Of a stretch of DNA of 31,451 nt, positions 1-7,834 are shown piece after piece; position 1 is the first letter of the stretch, and the number at the start of each line of letters is the position of its first letter. Under the pieces are notes generated by a model that was not told where the DNA came from, did no database searches, and saw only the letters and a program-made list of their open reading frames with translations. The position numbers were made by a program, and so were the translations under genes. The DNA lies in the NCBI GenBank assembly GCA_000961805.1, contig LADV01000217.1, positions 1 through 31,451 of the forward strand. The letters run 5' to 3'. Source of the DNA: Peptococcaceae bacterium BRH_c23 (GTDB taxonomy: Bacteria; Bacillota_B; Desulfitobacteriia; Desulfitobacteriales; Desulfitobacteriaceae).

Positions 1-184
1 GACGGTTGAAACGTACGCCACCCATGAAAGGTGGTAAAATCGCCAACCCCTTTGTCCGGGAGTCGGCTTTGGCCTGCTTCACCACCGGATAGGCATTTCC
101 GGACCGTAACATCTGAGGAGCAACAGCTAAAAACATGATGCTTAAAACAAAAAGAAGCGATAGCCATTTAGAGCGTCCCCACAT
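1..184 (-). CDS. Exported protein, 5' end only (runs off the window)
   Basis: Only the first 61 codons are in the window. An ideal ribosome site (AGGAGG, 191-200 region) sits 8 bases ahead of the ATG at 184. The N-terminus has a Trp/Arg/Lys start followed by a hydrophobic stretch at about residues 7-25, which looks like a signal peptide or membrane anchor. A Pro/Val/Lys-rich segment and an LPPFMGG motif near residue 52 follow. I do not recognise the family from this fragment. The reading frame is open to the edge, so it is a true gene start rather than a remnant as far as can be seen. Confidence 0.7.
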   Translation of the reverse strand, partial: MWGRSKWLSLLFVLSIMFLAVAPQMLRSGNAYPVVKQAKADSRTKGLAILPPFMGGVRFNR

Positions 185-471
185 AAAGAAATATCCTCCT
201 TAAAATTTGTGATTAATCTTTGAAATTTATATAAATGAACATGTGATTGATTATGGTTGAATACTATTTTTGTGTAAAATGTAAATTAAACCATAATAAT
301 GGATTAAGCAATTTTACGCTATATTAAACCAATTTTATATTTGGTATTTTAGATGCATGTTTCCAGATATCACTTTCTAAAAGAGACGATTTCCCCTTAG
401 GCAAGCACTCTGAAGGATCAGTTTAATGGTCTTTATACCTGTAGTTGTAGTCAATCCATAGTATAAGAATG
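185..471. other. AT-rich intergenic region upstream of the exported-protein gene
   Basis: About 290 bases, very AT-rich, with no credible reading frame on either strand. It must hold the promoter of the leftward gene ending at base 1, but no convincing -35/-10 pair stands out among many TA-rich hexamers. Nothing else is recognised. Confidence 0.4.
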
Positions 472-510
472 AAAAAAGCCCTCCCAACGTATTTTGTACG
501 TTAGGAGAGC
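472..510 (-). terminator. Rho-independent terminator of the dinG-psd-pssA transcript
   Basis: Read leftward, a 13-base stem (497-509 with 479-491, two imperfect pairs) and a 5-base loop are followed by a run of six T (472-477). It lies about 470 bases beyond the pssA stop, with the whole repeat block between. No nearer T-tailed hairpin was found. Confidence 0.7.
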
Positions 511-535
511 GTTCCTTTTGCTGGTTGTTTATGCG

Positions 536-576
536 GGTTTAACGGTTAGTTTACTCTGCGTCATAACCCCAGAGAC
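536..576 (+). repeat. Extra copy of the terminal repeat unit of the 676-963 element
   Basis: Bases 541-566 match 910-935 at 23 of 26 positions in the same orientation, with looser similarity outside this core. A related inverted copy lies at 684-739. This is therefore a third copy of the same roughly 50-base unit. Confidence 0.65.
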
Positions 577-605
577 AAGACGGTGCACATGGTATGTGCC
601 GTCTC
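572..605. repeat. Hairpin with CACAT/ATGTG core
   Basis: The arms AGACGG-TG-CACAT and ATGTGCCGTCT are complementary apart from a TG bulge, with a short GGT loop. It belongs to the cluster of palindromes in 570-960 and has no T-tract, so it is not a classic terminator. Confidence 0.6.
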
Positions 606-623
606 CCAAACCCTCGATGTCAA

Positions 624-660
624 TGCAAGTCAAGAACCGTCCCCAACTTGCACTCGTTCT
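624..660. repeat. REP-like hairpin with an AAGAACCGTCCCC segment
   Basis: The outer arms TGCAAGT and ACTTGCA enclose CAAGAACCGTCCCCA. From memory, similar strings recur between genes in many Firmicutes and are sometimes tied to REP-associated tyrosine transposases. That link is recollection, not something seen here. Confidence 0.4.
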
Positions 661-757
661 TCGACCACAAAGCCTGGGACGCAGTGTGACACGAGCGCGA
701 CGTCTTTACGTAAGCAGAAAAGCAAACTTCCGTTTAAGCGACCGACCCCAGATACGG

Positions 758-783
758 GGCAGTGCACATGGATGTGCACTGCC
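758..783. repeat. Perfect 12-base-arm hairpin, CATGGATG core
   Basis: The arms GGCAGTGCACAT and ATGTGCACTGCC are perfectly complementary around a central GG. It shares the CA-NGGA-TG core with hairpins near 20.4 kb and 24.8 kb. Confidence 0.85.
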
Positions 784-789
784 GCCAAT

Positions 790-805
790 GCGCCAAGGAT
801 GGCGC
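790..805. repeat. Hairpin GCGCCA / TGGCGC with AGGA loop
   Basis: A perfect 6-base stem is closed by AGGA. It is the same loop class (NGGA between CA and TG) as the neighbouring 758-783 hairpin, but the stem is unrelated in sequence. Confidence 0.7.
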
Positions 806-813
806 TTTTGGCA

Positions 814-838
814 CGATAGTCTCCAGTGGAGAGTATCG
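814..838. repeat. Hairpin CGATA-G-TCTCC / GGAGA-G-TATCG
   Basis: Two 5-base paired blocks are separated by a G:G mismatch, with an AGT loop. It lies inside the MITE-like element and has no T-tract on either side. Confidence 0.6.
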
Positions 839-978
839 CCGTAGGCGGGTTCTTATAAAGAATACTATCGCGCCGAAGGATGTACCCCGCTCCCTAAAGT
901 AGGAGCTTAAACAGTTAGTTTGCTCTGCGTCGTAAGTACTGAGCGCTGTGTCACACAAGTCCCTCACACAAGTCCCCG

Positions 979-1515
979 CTATTTCCCCAACTTCGCTACC
1001 TTAAACGTAGACACCATTAAAAACGCTAAAACACCCATAGTTACCGGATAAATAAACCAAGGTATCATGGTTCTAAGTAACATGAGCAAAGCCATAAAAC
1101 CGCCCGCAAATGTTATGGGTACCCCAACAAAGTGGGTAGTAATATTCAGCATATTAAAACGCGCCAAGCGAACCGCTCCACATAGCGCAAACACTGCAGC
1201 GATACCTAGACCTATAGTTCTCACCATATTAGATTGAGGGAGTAAAATTGCCTGGTACGTAAGAATGGCCGGCGCTACTCCAAAAGAAACTAAATCACTG
1301 AGAGAATCGAGTTCTTTACCAAAATCTGAGCTAACAGAAAGTCGGCGTGCTACCTTTCCATCTAAACTATCCATTAGAACAGAAAGCAGGATCATTGCTG
1401 AAGCTAACGTGTAATCCCCTTCAATAACCCAGATCAAAGCAAGAAATCCAAAAAGCAAATTAGCTAAGGTGAAGATGTTCGGGATCATACGAGCAGTAAT
1501 CGGATTTCCCTTCAT
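979..1515 (-). CDS. pssA: CDP-diacylglycerol--serine O-phosphatidyltransferase
   Basis: Makes phosphatidylserine from CDP-diacylglycerol and serine at the cytoplasmic membrane. The 178-residue protein has the full CDP-alcohol phosphotransferase signature: Asp52-Gly53, Ala56-Arg57, Gly66, Asp70 and Asp74. These are the acidic metal ligands and the CDP-binding residues of the family. Several hydrophobic segments span the rest. The ATG overlaps the stop of psd by four bases (ATGA), so the two are translationally coupled, and the next enzyme of the pathway is encoded just upstream. Length fits the short PssA subtype. The 3' side runs straight into a repeat block before any terminator. Confidence 0.93.
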   Translation of the reverse strand: MKGNPITARMIPNIFTLANLLFGFLALIWVIEGDYTLASAMILLSVLMDSLDGKVARRLSVSSDFGKELDSLSDLVSFGVAPAILTYQAILLPQSNMVRTIGLGIAAVFALCGAVRLARFNMLNITTHFVGVPITFAGGFMALLMLLRTMIPWFIYPVTMGVLAFLMVSTFKVAKLGK

Positions 1516-2150
1516 TCGACACTCACTCTCCCTATTATACTTATTCCTCCACGAACCTTTTCCCCAGCACTAACCATGATTTCCACATTTGTCGGTACAA
1601 AAATTTCGGTACATGAACCAAATTTGATAAGGCCGAACCTTTCCCCTTTGCTTACTGCATCTCCTTTTTTGACCCAACAGACAATTCGACGAGCAATAAA
1701 CCCAGTTACTTGTGTAACTAGAATTTGCAGGTGTTTATTCTCGATTCCCACAAAGTTTTTCTCGTTCAATTCTGAAGCATGGCTTTTAAAAGCTGGAATC
1801 ATCTGTCCTGGTCGATAGCTAAGAAATTTAACCGTTCCAGACATTGGGCAACGATTAACGTGAACGTTAAAGACACTTAAAAAGATGCGGACCCGAATGC
1901 TTTCTCCGTTGAGAAACTGATCTTCAAAGACCCTTTCCACATCCATAACAACCCCGTCAGCAGGAGAAACTAAGGTTAACTCGTCCATAGGAATCTCTCT
2001 TTCAGGATTCCGAAAAAAGTATCCAGTAAACAAAAATAAGATAGCAGGTATAATGACAAGCCACTGCCAAATCCAATAAGCTAAAACTGATAGAACAGCC
2101 AATATCATGAGATATAACCAACCATCACGAGAAATGGGATATTGTTTCAC
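1512..2150 (-). CDS. psd: Phosphatidylserine decarboxylase, short proenzyme type
   Basis: Converts phosphatidylserine to phosphatidylethanolamine with a pyruvoyl group made by self-cleavage. The 212-residue length fits the short (archaeal-type) Psd. Two hydrophobic segments occupy about residues 12-44, followed by FRNPER (46-51), SPADG (62-66) and FNVHVNR (94-100). The conserved Gly178-Ser179 near the C-terminus is the expected cleavage site, with Ser becoming the pyruvoyl group; here the context is KFGSC. The start is GTG at 2150, with AGGAGG about 10 bases upstream. It overlaps pssA by 4 bases and follows dinG by 54 bases, so one transcript is likely. Confidence 0.92.
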   Translation of the reverse strand: MKQYPISRDGWLYLMILAVLSVLAYWIWQWLVIIPAILFLFTGYFFRNPEREIPMDELTLVSPADGVVMDVERVFEDQFLNGESIRVRIFLSVFNVHVNRCPMSGTVKFLSYRPGQMIPAFKSHASELNEKNFVGIENKHLQILVTQVTGFIARRIVCWVKKGDAVSKGERFGLIKFGSCTEIFVPTNVEIMVSAGEKVRGGISIIGRVSVE

Positions 2151-2204
2151 CGAAAAATTGACCTCCTCCTCTTGATTTTCTTTAGTTTACCATCTTTGCG
2201 TCGA

Positions 2205-4997
2205 TTATAAAAGCTCTTCATCCAATCCACGCTCATTCCACTCTTCAATTTTACGTAGAACGAGGGAATTATCACCTCGTATATGGGTGCGAACTGGTAA
2301 TGAACTTAAAAAGTGCCTGCCATAATTCTTTTCAATGACTCGATCGTCGAGTAAAATGACAACCCCACGATCAATTTTAGAACGAATAAGACGGCCAAAT
2401 CCTTGCTTAAATCGTATGACAGCTTCTGGCAACAATAATTCTCGAAAGGGATCACGGCCTTGAGATTCCAGGAATTCCGAACGGGCCTCGATTAAGGGCA
2501 AGGTCGGTGGCCAGAACGGGAGTTTTACCAGAATAACACAAGATAATGCTTCACCTGGAATATCAATACCCTCCCAGAAACTACTGGCTCCTAACAACAC
2601 GCTTTTAGGATTTCGCTTAAATGCCTCTAAGAGAGTGCTCCGTTCTCCATGAATTCCTTGGGCCAGTGTCTCAATACCCAGATGTTTTAATTCTAAATAG
2701 ATTGCACTATAGGTTTGGCGCAGTAATTTATGAGCGGTGAACAGCACTAAAGTCCGACCATTCATGCGTTCAGCGACTTCAACGATAAATTTAGCCAGTT
2801 CCAGCACTTTCTGGTCTTCCGTATTTTTTCGTTCTATACCCTTTCTAACGACGAAAAATCGCATCTGGCGTTCATAGTCAAAGGGAGAATCAACTCGAGC
2901 CGTGATTGTTGTCGAGGGGAGTCCGATATCTTTGAGAAAATGCTTAAACGAATCGGAAATACTCAACGTCGCTGAAGTTAGAATGACTGCATCAAGCCGA
3001 GAAAAAAACTTCTCTTCTAAGATATCACTTACTTCGATGGGAGAGGTCTTTAGGTATAGTCTTGAATTTTGTTCAAGCCAAGTCACTTGTTTAGGGTTAT
3101 TGACGTTTATGACTAAGGTCATAGTTACCAATAGTTCTTTTAGTTCCCTTTGATGGCCAGAAAGGATGTATTTCAACTCTTCAAGCTCATCTGCTTCTTC
3201 TCCACTCAAGACGCTTACTAAACTATCCAGAGCGGTGGCCAAGGCCTTAATTCTCCCGACTAAATTCTCTATTTGGATGGTTAATCCTTGCCACCAAGTT
3301 TTGGTGGTATGACTTGAAACTAAGCGAAACGTGCGCTCAGTTCCTAAAATCATCGCTAATAACTCAAAAAATTCGTTCGTTTGTACCAAGATAGATCGGG
3401 ATAATTCAGGAATAACCTCCATCCTGGCTGAGAATATTTCCCAAGGCACCGCTGGCACGATTTGGTTCAGCGACCCTATTCGTTGTTTCATAGTCGAGTA
3501 AAAGCTAGGACCTGCCTGTCGATAAATAGTCTCGATCACTCGAGTAACCTGCTCCAGACTCATTTCCGAGCCAAGATGTTGAAGCGCCGTTTGATAAATC
3601 TGATGTGCTTCATCAATAACTAAGCGATGATACTCTGGTAAGACATTGTAGTCTGTTTTAAGATCAGAAAATAACAAAGAATGGTTTACAATCAAAACAT
3701 CTGCTTCATCTGCCTTCTTACGGGCCCTCAACCAAAAGCAAATCCCTGATTTTGAACACCTTCCTGGAATACAAGTTTCGACATCCGCATTTAAATTCGG
3801 CCATAGTTGCATAAGACCGGGAACTTTAGAAAGTTCTTGGATATCTCCTGCTAGGGTTTCTCTTAACCAAACAAGGACACTTAGCAGCGCAAGTTTTTGA
3901 TCTTCATCTGGAATTTCTCGCGGGTTTGTTAAGCATCCCTGCCACTTTTTCAGACAACAATAGTTCCCTTTACCTTTCAATACGGAGGCTTGAAACACAA
4001 AAGGCAATACCGCTTCCAAAACAGGAATATCCTTTTTCAAAAGTTGTTCCTGAAGGGGAATTGTATGGGTGGCAACTACCACTTTTTGACCTAATTTTTT
4101 GGCCGACCACAGACACGGAATTAAATACGCGAAGGACTTCCCTGTCCCTGTTCCAGCCTCCACGACAACATGATGTGAGGAAGTCAGCCCTTCAGCGATT
4201 AGTTTTGCCATTTTCACTTGACCTGTACGACTTTCATAACCAGGCAAATTCTGTTCAAGAATTCCTCCGGGCGAAAAACTTTTGACGACCCAGTCAATGG
4301 AATCCGGAAAATTTGCAGTTTGTTTAGACCCACTTACAAACAACCCTTCAGAAAACGGGGCTAACACAAGATCAGTTCGGATAGGGCGATCAGGAAAGCG
4401 GCGAGTAATCTCTTTGTACAATTCTTCAATAAACCCTCTCCCTGACCATCCCCCTAAAAAGCTTTTGGTTTGATCATAAAAACTTAGATCAAATCCCAAC
4501 CCTTTCTTCCAACATTCTTCCAATACTTTCCACGTGAGCCAAGCGTTGTTTTCAGTGGGGTGAAGCTCTGCATCGTCCTTCAACGGCACTCCAAGTTTTT
4601 GAGCTAAATAAGATAATTGATAGTGATGCATAGTCGGGAAAAAAATCCGAGCTAGCTCCACTGTATCCCATCTGGGCTGCTGAAATCGTACCTCTAATTC
4701 CTTTTCTAAAATAGAGAGGGTAGACACATCATGAGCCACAATAACAGCATCAGCAAACAAATGAACAAGCTGTTCTCGGCATTCAATTAGAGAAGAAATT
4801 GTATTAGGCTCTTCCTCATTTATCCCAGAAGCTATAATAGTTTTACTAGCCATTCCTTGTTTTGATTTAATCAGATAATGACATGATTCTTGAATTAGTC
4901 CATTTTGGATCCGAAGTGCCGAAAATTCGATACTTTCACTCTGAAAACCCTCGAAGCCAGTCGTCCCTATATCAAAAACCACGATTTCTTTGTCCAC
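2205..4997 (-). CDS. dinG: DinG-family ATP-dependent helicase with degenerate exonuclease domain
   Basis: An XPD-like superfamily 2 DNA helicase. I choose the GTG at 4997, preceded by GAGAGGGG, over the TTG at 5051, which has no ribosome site. This gives 930 residues starting just before the first conserved strand. The N-terminal ~170 residues are a DnaQ-like DEDDh exonuclease fold. The helicase part has Walker A GTGTGKS, Walker B/DEAH (VIDEAH), a C-terminal QGFGRLIRS motif, and four cysteines (NYCC, then C-x4-C-x5-C) spaced as in the iron-sulfur cluster of E. coli DinG. In the exonuclease the usual DxETTG is DIGTTG, the second Asp is missing (HDVSTLSIL), and the last Asp is Asn (HPTENNA). 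Nuclease activity is therefore probably lost. It is the first gene of the dinG-psd-pssA run. Confidence 0.9.
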   Translation of the reverse strand: MDKEIVVFDIGTTGFEGFQSESIEFSALRIQNGLIQESCHYLIKSKQGMASKTIIASGINEEEPNTISSLIECREQLVHLFADAVIVAHDVSTLSILEKELEVRFQQPRWDTVELARIFFPTMHHYQLSYLAQKLGVPLKDDAELHPTENNAWLTWKVLEECWKKGLGFDLSFYDQTKSFLGGWSGRGFIEELYKEITRRFPDRPIRTDLVLAPFSEGLFVSGSKQTANFPDSIDWVVKSFSPGGILEQNLPGYESRTGQVKMAKLIAEGLTSSHHVVVEAGTGTGKSFAYLIPCLWSAKKLGQKVVVATHTIPLQEQLLKKDIPVLEAVLPFVFQASVLKGKGNYCCLKKWQGCLTNPREIPDEDQKLALLSVLVWLRETLAGDIQELSKVPGLMQLWPNLNADVETCIPGRCSKSGICFWLRARKKADEADVLIVNHSLLFSDLKTDYNVLPEYHRLVIDEAHQIYQTALQHLGSEMSLEQVTRVIETIYRQAGPSFYSTMKQRIGSLNQIVPAVPWEIFSARMEVIPELSRSILVQTNEFFELLAMILGTERTFRLVSSHTTKTWWQGLTIQIENLVGRIKALATALDSLVSVLSGEEADELEELKYILSGHQRELKELLVTMTLVINVNNPKQVTWLEQNSRLYLKTSPIEVSDILEEKFFSRLDAVILTSATLSISDSFKHFLKDIGLPSTTITARVDSPFDYERQMRFFVVRKGIERKNTEDQKVLELAKFIVEVAERMNGRTLVLFTAHKLLRQTYSAIYLELKHLGIETLAQGIHGERSTLLEAFKRNPKSVLLGASSFWEGIDIPGEALSCVILVKLPFWPPTLPLIEARSEFLESQGRDPFRELLLPEAVIRFKQGFGRLIRSKIDRGVVILLDDRVIEKNYGRHFLSSLPVRTHIRGDNSLVLRKIEEWNERGLDEELL

Positions 4998-5141
4998 AAC
5001 CCTGACCCCTCTCTTCCAGCCATTGTACACCATCTTTACAAAAGGAATCAATGTAAAGCAGGAATTTAGGATTCTTTAGCGAATAAGACACTTTGTATGC
5101 TTCGAGTTAAACTATCATTTTTTAGGAAGAAGGATACCCTA

Positions 5142-5645
5142 TTGTTTGAAAAAAAGATCTTAACCGTTGGATTCTCTCTTGTATTGATATTCTCGAGTCT
5201 ATTCCTCAATGGGTGCTCACCCAAACCCTTTTTGACTTTAGACGGTTCGTATGCTATTTTAACTATTTCCCCTTCAGGAATGACGCAATCAGAACTCATT
5301 AATTTACCTTGGAATACAAATATGGCAATCATGCAGAAATTTCTTTTAGAATGTTCCTTTGTCTTGAGTGATCTGCGGACTCCCAGTGCCCAAGAATTAG
5401 AGGCTGATTCCCCTTCTCAATCAACGAGTATACAAGTCACCTTTACCCAACCAAAGCGCATGAAACTTAATGTCGATCAACGAGTTATTACCCTTGATGT
5501 CCAATCCCTTCAGATTGAGGTTGAAGGTCCAAAGGTTGGGCAAGTGACCATTAATCAGACAACTATATTACAAGGGATCGATAATCCTAATCTCCAGTCT
5601 GCATTTAAAGAATTGACGGATATGTTGCACGAAAAAAAGAATTAA
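5142..5645 (+). CDS. Predicted lipoprotein of unknown function
   Basis: I do not recognise the family. A start at TTG 5142 is favoured: GGAAGAAGG lies 8 bases upstream, and it gives a compact signal peptide (FEKK, then a hydrophobic stretch) ending in the lipobox LNGC with the Cys at residue 25. The ATG at 5097 would add 15 residues without a ribosome site. The mature part, about 140 residues, is hydrophilic and mixes Thr/Gln-rich strands with a C-terminal helix. It is probably anchored on the outer face of the membrane. It is transcribed away from dinG and is followed at once by a good terminator, so it is monocistronic. Confidence 0.75.
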   Translation: MFEKKILTVGFSLVLIFSSLFLNGCSPKPFLTLDGSYAILTISPSGMTQSELINLPWNTNMAIMQKFLLECSFVLSDLRTPSAQELEADSPSQSTSIQVTFTQPKRMKLNVDQRVITLDVQSLQIEVEGPKVGQVTINQTTILQGIDNPNLQSAFKELTDMLHEKKN

Positions 5646-5649
5646 ATTG

Positions 5650-5677
5650 AAGTTGCTTATAGCAACTTTTCTTTTTG
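5650..5677 (+). terminator. Rho-independent terminator after the lipoprotein gene
   Basis: A perfect 8-base stem AAGTTGCT / AGCAACTT with a TAT loop is followed by TTCTTTTT. It lies 5 bases past the stop codon. Confidence 0.85.
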
Positions 5678-5800
5678 ACTAAATTGTCTATGCAAAACTT
5701 TATTCAGGATGCTTATAAATGCTCAAAGACAGAGACACTATAGAATGAAACATTGAGCTTGAAAAATTAAAGAAACCGCCAGGTATAAAGGGGTAATACA

Positions 5801-7834
5801 ATGATATTTTTACTGGATAATTATGATTCTTTTACTTATAACCTCTACCAATACTTCGGTGAACTTGGAGAGGACATCATCGTTAAACGCCAAGACGAAT
5901 GTACCTTAGCTGATATTGAAGCGATGCATCCCGACCTAATTGTAATATCTCCCGGACCCTGTACACCGGATGAAGCACCCCTGTCCTTAGCGGTCATTGA
6001 ATATTTCAAAGGTAAATTACCGATTCTGGGAGTCTGTCTTGGGCATCAAGCGATTGGACAATTTTTCGGTGGTAAAGTGATCCGTGCCATACGACCCATT
6101 CACGGAAAAACAGAGACGATTCATCATGATCAACAAGGAGTATTTAAAGATCTAGTCAACCCCTTAGAAGTAACGCGTTATCACTCTCTAATTATTGACC
6201 GTCATACACTCCCTGACGACCTGATAATAACTGCTGAAACGGATGATGGCGAAATTATGGGCATCCGTCATAAAACCCTGCCAATTGAAGGAATTCAGTT
6301 TCACCCTGAAGCCATTCTGACTCAATACGGACATCAGTTACTACAAAACGCCCTCAGTAATGCGAAAACTTGGCAGCTTAACAAGGCTCCCTCTCCTTGG
6401 ATTGTCAAACCACTTCCCACGTCCATCCCACCCTATCTTCTATTCCAAGCCTTTAAAGAAGAACCTTCACCATTTTTTTTAGATAGTGGCGAAGATTATA
6501 ATGAACTCGGCAGTTATTCTTATATGGGATCGTCCCCTTTCTTGGAAGCGACTGCTTTCCCTGACCAGCTTGAGCTTTATTGGCCGAATCTTTCACTTCG
6601 TAAAACAATCCCTTTAGAAAAAAACCGATCTTTAGATTTTCTAAATGATTTTCATTCTAAATATCGCGTTTTTAATTCCCCGTTCCCCTTCTCTGGAGGG
6701 GCTGTGGGTTTTTTAAGCTATGACCTTAAGAACCAGATTGAAACCCTTCCTGATCGTGCCGAAAATGACTTGAATATACCTCTTTGGCGTTTCGCCTGGT
6801 ATGATGGAATTGTTGTTTATAGTCATGTTGAACAGAAATATTGGCTTACCTCTTGTGGTATTGATGAAGATGGAGCGTGCCAGGCCGAGTTAGCAGATTC
6901 TCGCATCAAACGACTTCAACAAATCCTCCAACCTAGTGTTCTAGAGCAACTTTCCGAACGAGAAGACCATGCTGATCAAACGAGCGCGGCCCATTCAACA
7001 ATCGACCCGAGCGTTTCCCATGAACAGTATCTAAAGGATTTAGAACGTGTCATAGATTACATTTATGCTGGGGACATTTACCAAGCCAATCTTACCCAAC
7101 GTTTTTCTATACCCTGGGAAGGGGATGTCTGGAAGCTTTATTCCCAACTCCACCGACAAAACCCCGCTCCCTTCGCAGCTTTTTTACCTTATTCTGATTT
7201 TCAAATCCTGTGTAGTTCTCCCGAGCGGTTTATTCGCGTACAGTCGAACGGACAGATCGAAACCCGTCCCATTAAGGGAACCCGGCCTCGCGGAGATTCG
7301 CCCACTGAGGATGAACTACAAGCGGTTGAATTATTCAATAGTCCTAAAGATCGTGCCGAACTGACTATGATTATTGATTTAGAACGCAACGACCTCGGGC
7401 GTATCTGCCAATTTGGAACTGTAAAAGTCCCGAATTTAATCCAACTTGAAAAATACCCCACGGTTTGGCATCTTGCCTCGACGATCACAGGACAGCTTAT
7501 CAAAGGGCTAAAACCCAGCGATCTTATACGTGCCATTTTTCCAGGCGGCTCAATCACGGGTGCCCCCAAGATTAGGGCCCTTGAGATTATCGAAGAGATG
7601 GAACCCTACAAGCGTGGACCTTATACCGGAAGCATCGGTTATATGGGCTTTGATGGCGCTTGGGACTTAAATATTGTTATCCGCACGATCCTCATCAAAG
7701 AGGGTAAAGCCTATGTGCATGTTGGCGGTGGGATTGTAGCAGATTCAGTTCCCGAAGATGAGTATCATGAGACCCTTCATAAAGCAAAAGCCCTATTCCG
7801 GGTTTTGAAAGGACGCTTAGATGATTCCCTGTGA
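5801..7834 (+). CDS. pabB: Fused aminodeoxychorismate synthase (PabA-PabB)
   Basis: Makes 4-amino-4-deoxychorismate from chorismate and glutamine for folate synthesis. Residues 1-190 are a class I glutamine amidotransferase with nucleophile Cys79 (GVCLGHQ) and the His168/Glu170 pair (FHPEA). Residues ~200-340 form the N-terminal component I domain, and ~400-670 the chorismate-binding domain. Lys492 in PIKGTRPRG separates PabB from anthranilate synthase, which has Ala at this position, so I call it Pab rather than Trp. At 677 residues it holds both subunits in one chain; family members are often separate. AAAGGGG precedes the ATG. Its end overlaps pabC by 14 bases, which supports the pathway call. 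Confidence 0.95.
   Translation: MIFLLDNYDSFTYNLYQYFGELGEDIIVKRQDECTLADIEAMHPDLIVISPGPCTPDEAPLSLAVIEYFKGKLPILGVCLGHQAIGQFFGGKVIRAIRPIHGKTETIHHDQQGVFKDLVNPLEVTRYHSLIIDRHTLPDDLIITAETDDGEIMGIRHKTLPIEGIQFHPEAILTQYGHQLLQNALSNAKTWQLNKAPSPWIVKPLPTSIPPYLLFQAFKEEPSPFFLDSGEDYNELGSYSYMGSSPFLEATAFPDQLELYWPNLSLRKTIPLEKNRSLDFLNDFHSKYRVFNSPFPFSGGAVGFLSYDLKNQIETLPDRAENDLNIPLWRFAWYDGIVVYSHVEQKYWLTSCGIDEDGACQAELADSRIKRLQQILQPSVLEQLSEREDHADQTSAAHSTIDPSVSHEQYLKDLERVIDYIYAGDIYQANLTQRFSIPWEGDVWKLYSQLHRQNPAPFAAFLPYSDFQILCSSPERFIRVQSNGQIETRPIKGTRPRGDSPTEDELQAVELFNSPKDRAELTMIIDLERNDLGRICQFGTVKVPNLIQLEKYPTVWHLASTITGQLIKGLKPSDLIRAIFPGGSITGAPKIRALEIIEEMEPYKRGPYTGSIGYMGFDGAWDLNIVIRTILIKEGKAYVHVGGGIVADSVPEDEYHETLHKAKALFRVLKGRLDDSL

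Larger units (their letters stand above)
676..963. mobile_element. MITE-like element with roughly 55-base terminal inverted repeats
   Basis: The ends GGGAC...GTGTGACAC (676-692) and GTGTCACAC...GTCCC (948-963) are inverted copies. The similarity continues inward: the reverse complement of 684-739 matches 906-956 with small gaps, including CTTAAAC, AGTTTGCT, CTGC and GTAA blocks. The interior of about 165 bases carries three further hairpins and no credible gene. No transposase is present, so this looks like a non-autonomous element or a large composite palindrome. No target-site duplication was found. Confidence 0.6.

Noticed and set aside
494..844. Open frame of 116 codons over the repeat block, rightward
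   Set aside because: No ribosome site; it runs through several hairpins and the composition is that of the palindromes. A leftward frame at 734-967 is rejected for the same reason.
5066..5332. Leftward 88-codon frame between dinG and the lipoprotein gene
   Set aside because: Antisense to the lipoprotein gene, no ribosome site, basic low-quality composition.
5801..7834. Anthranilate synthase (TrpE-TrpG fusion)
   Set aside because: The PIKGT lysine and the adjoining pabC point to aminodeoxychorismate synthase.
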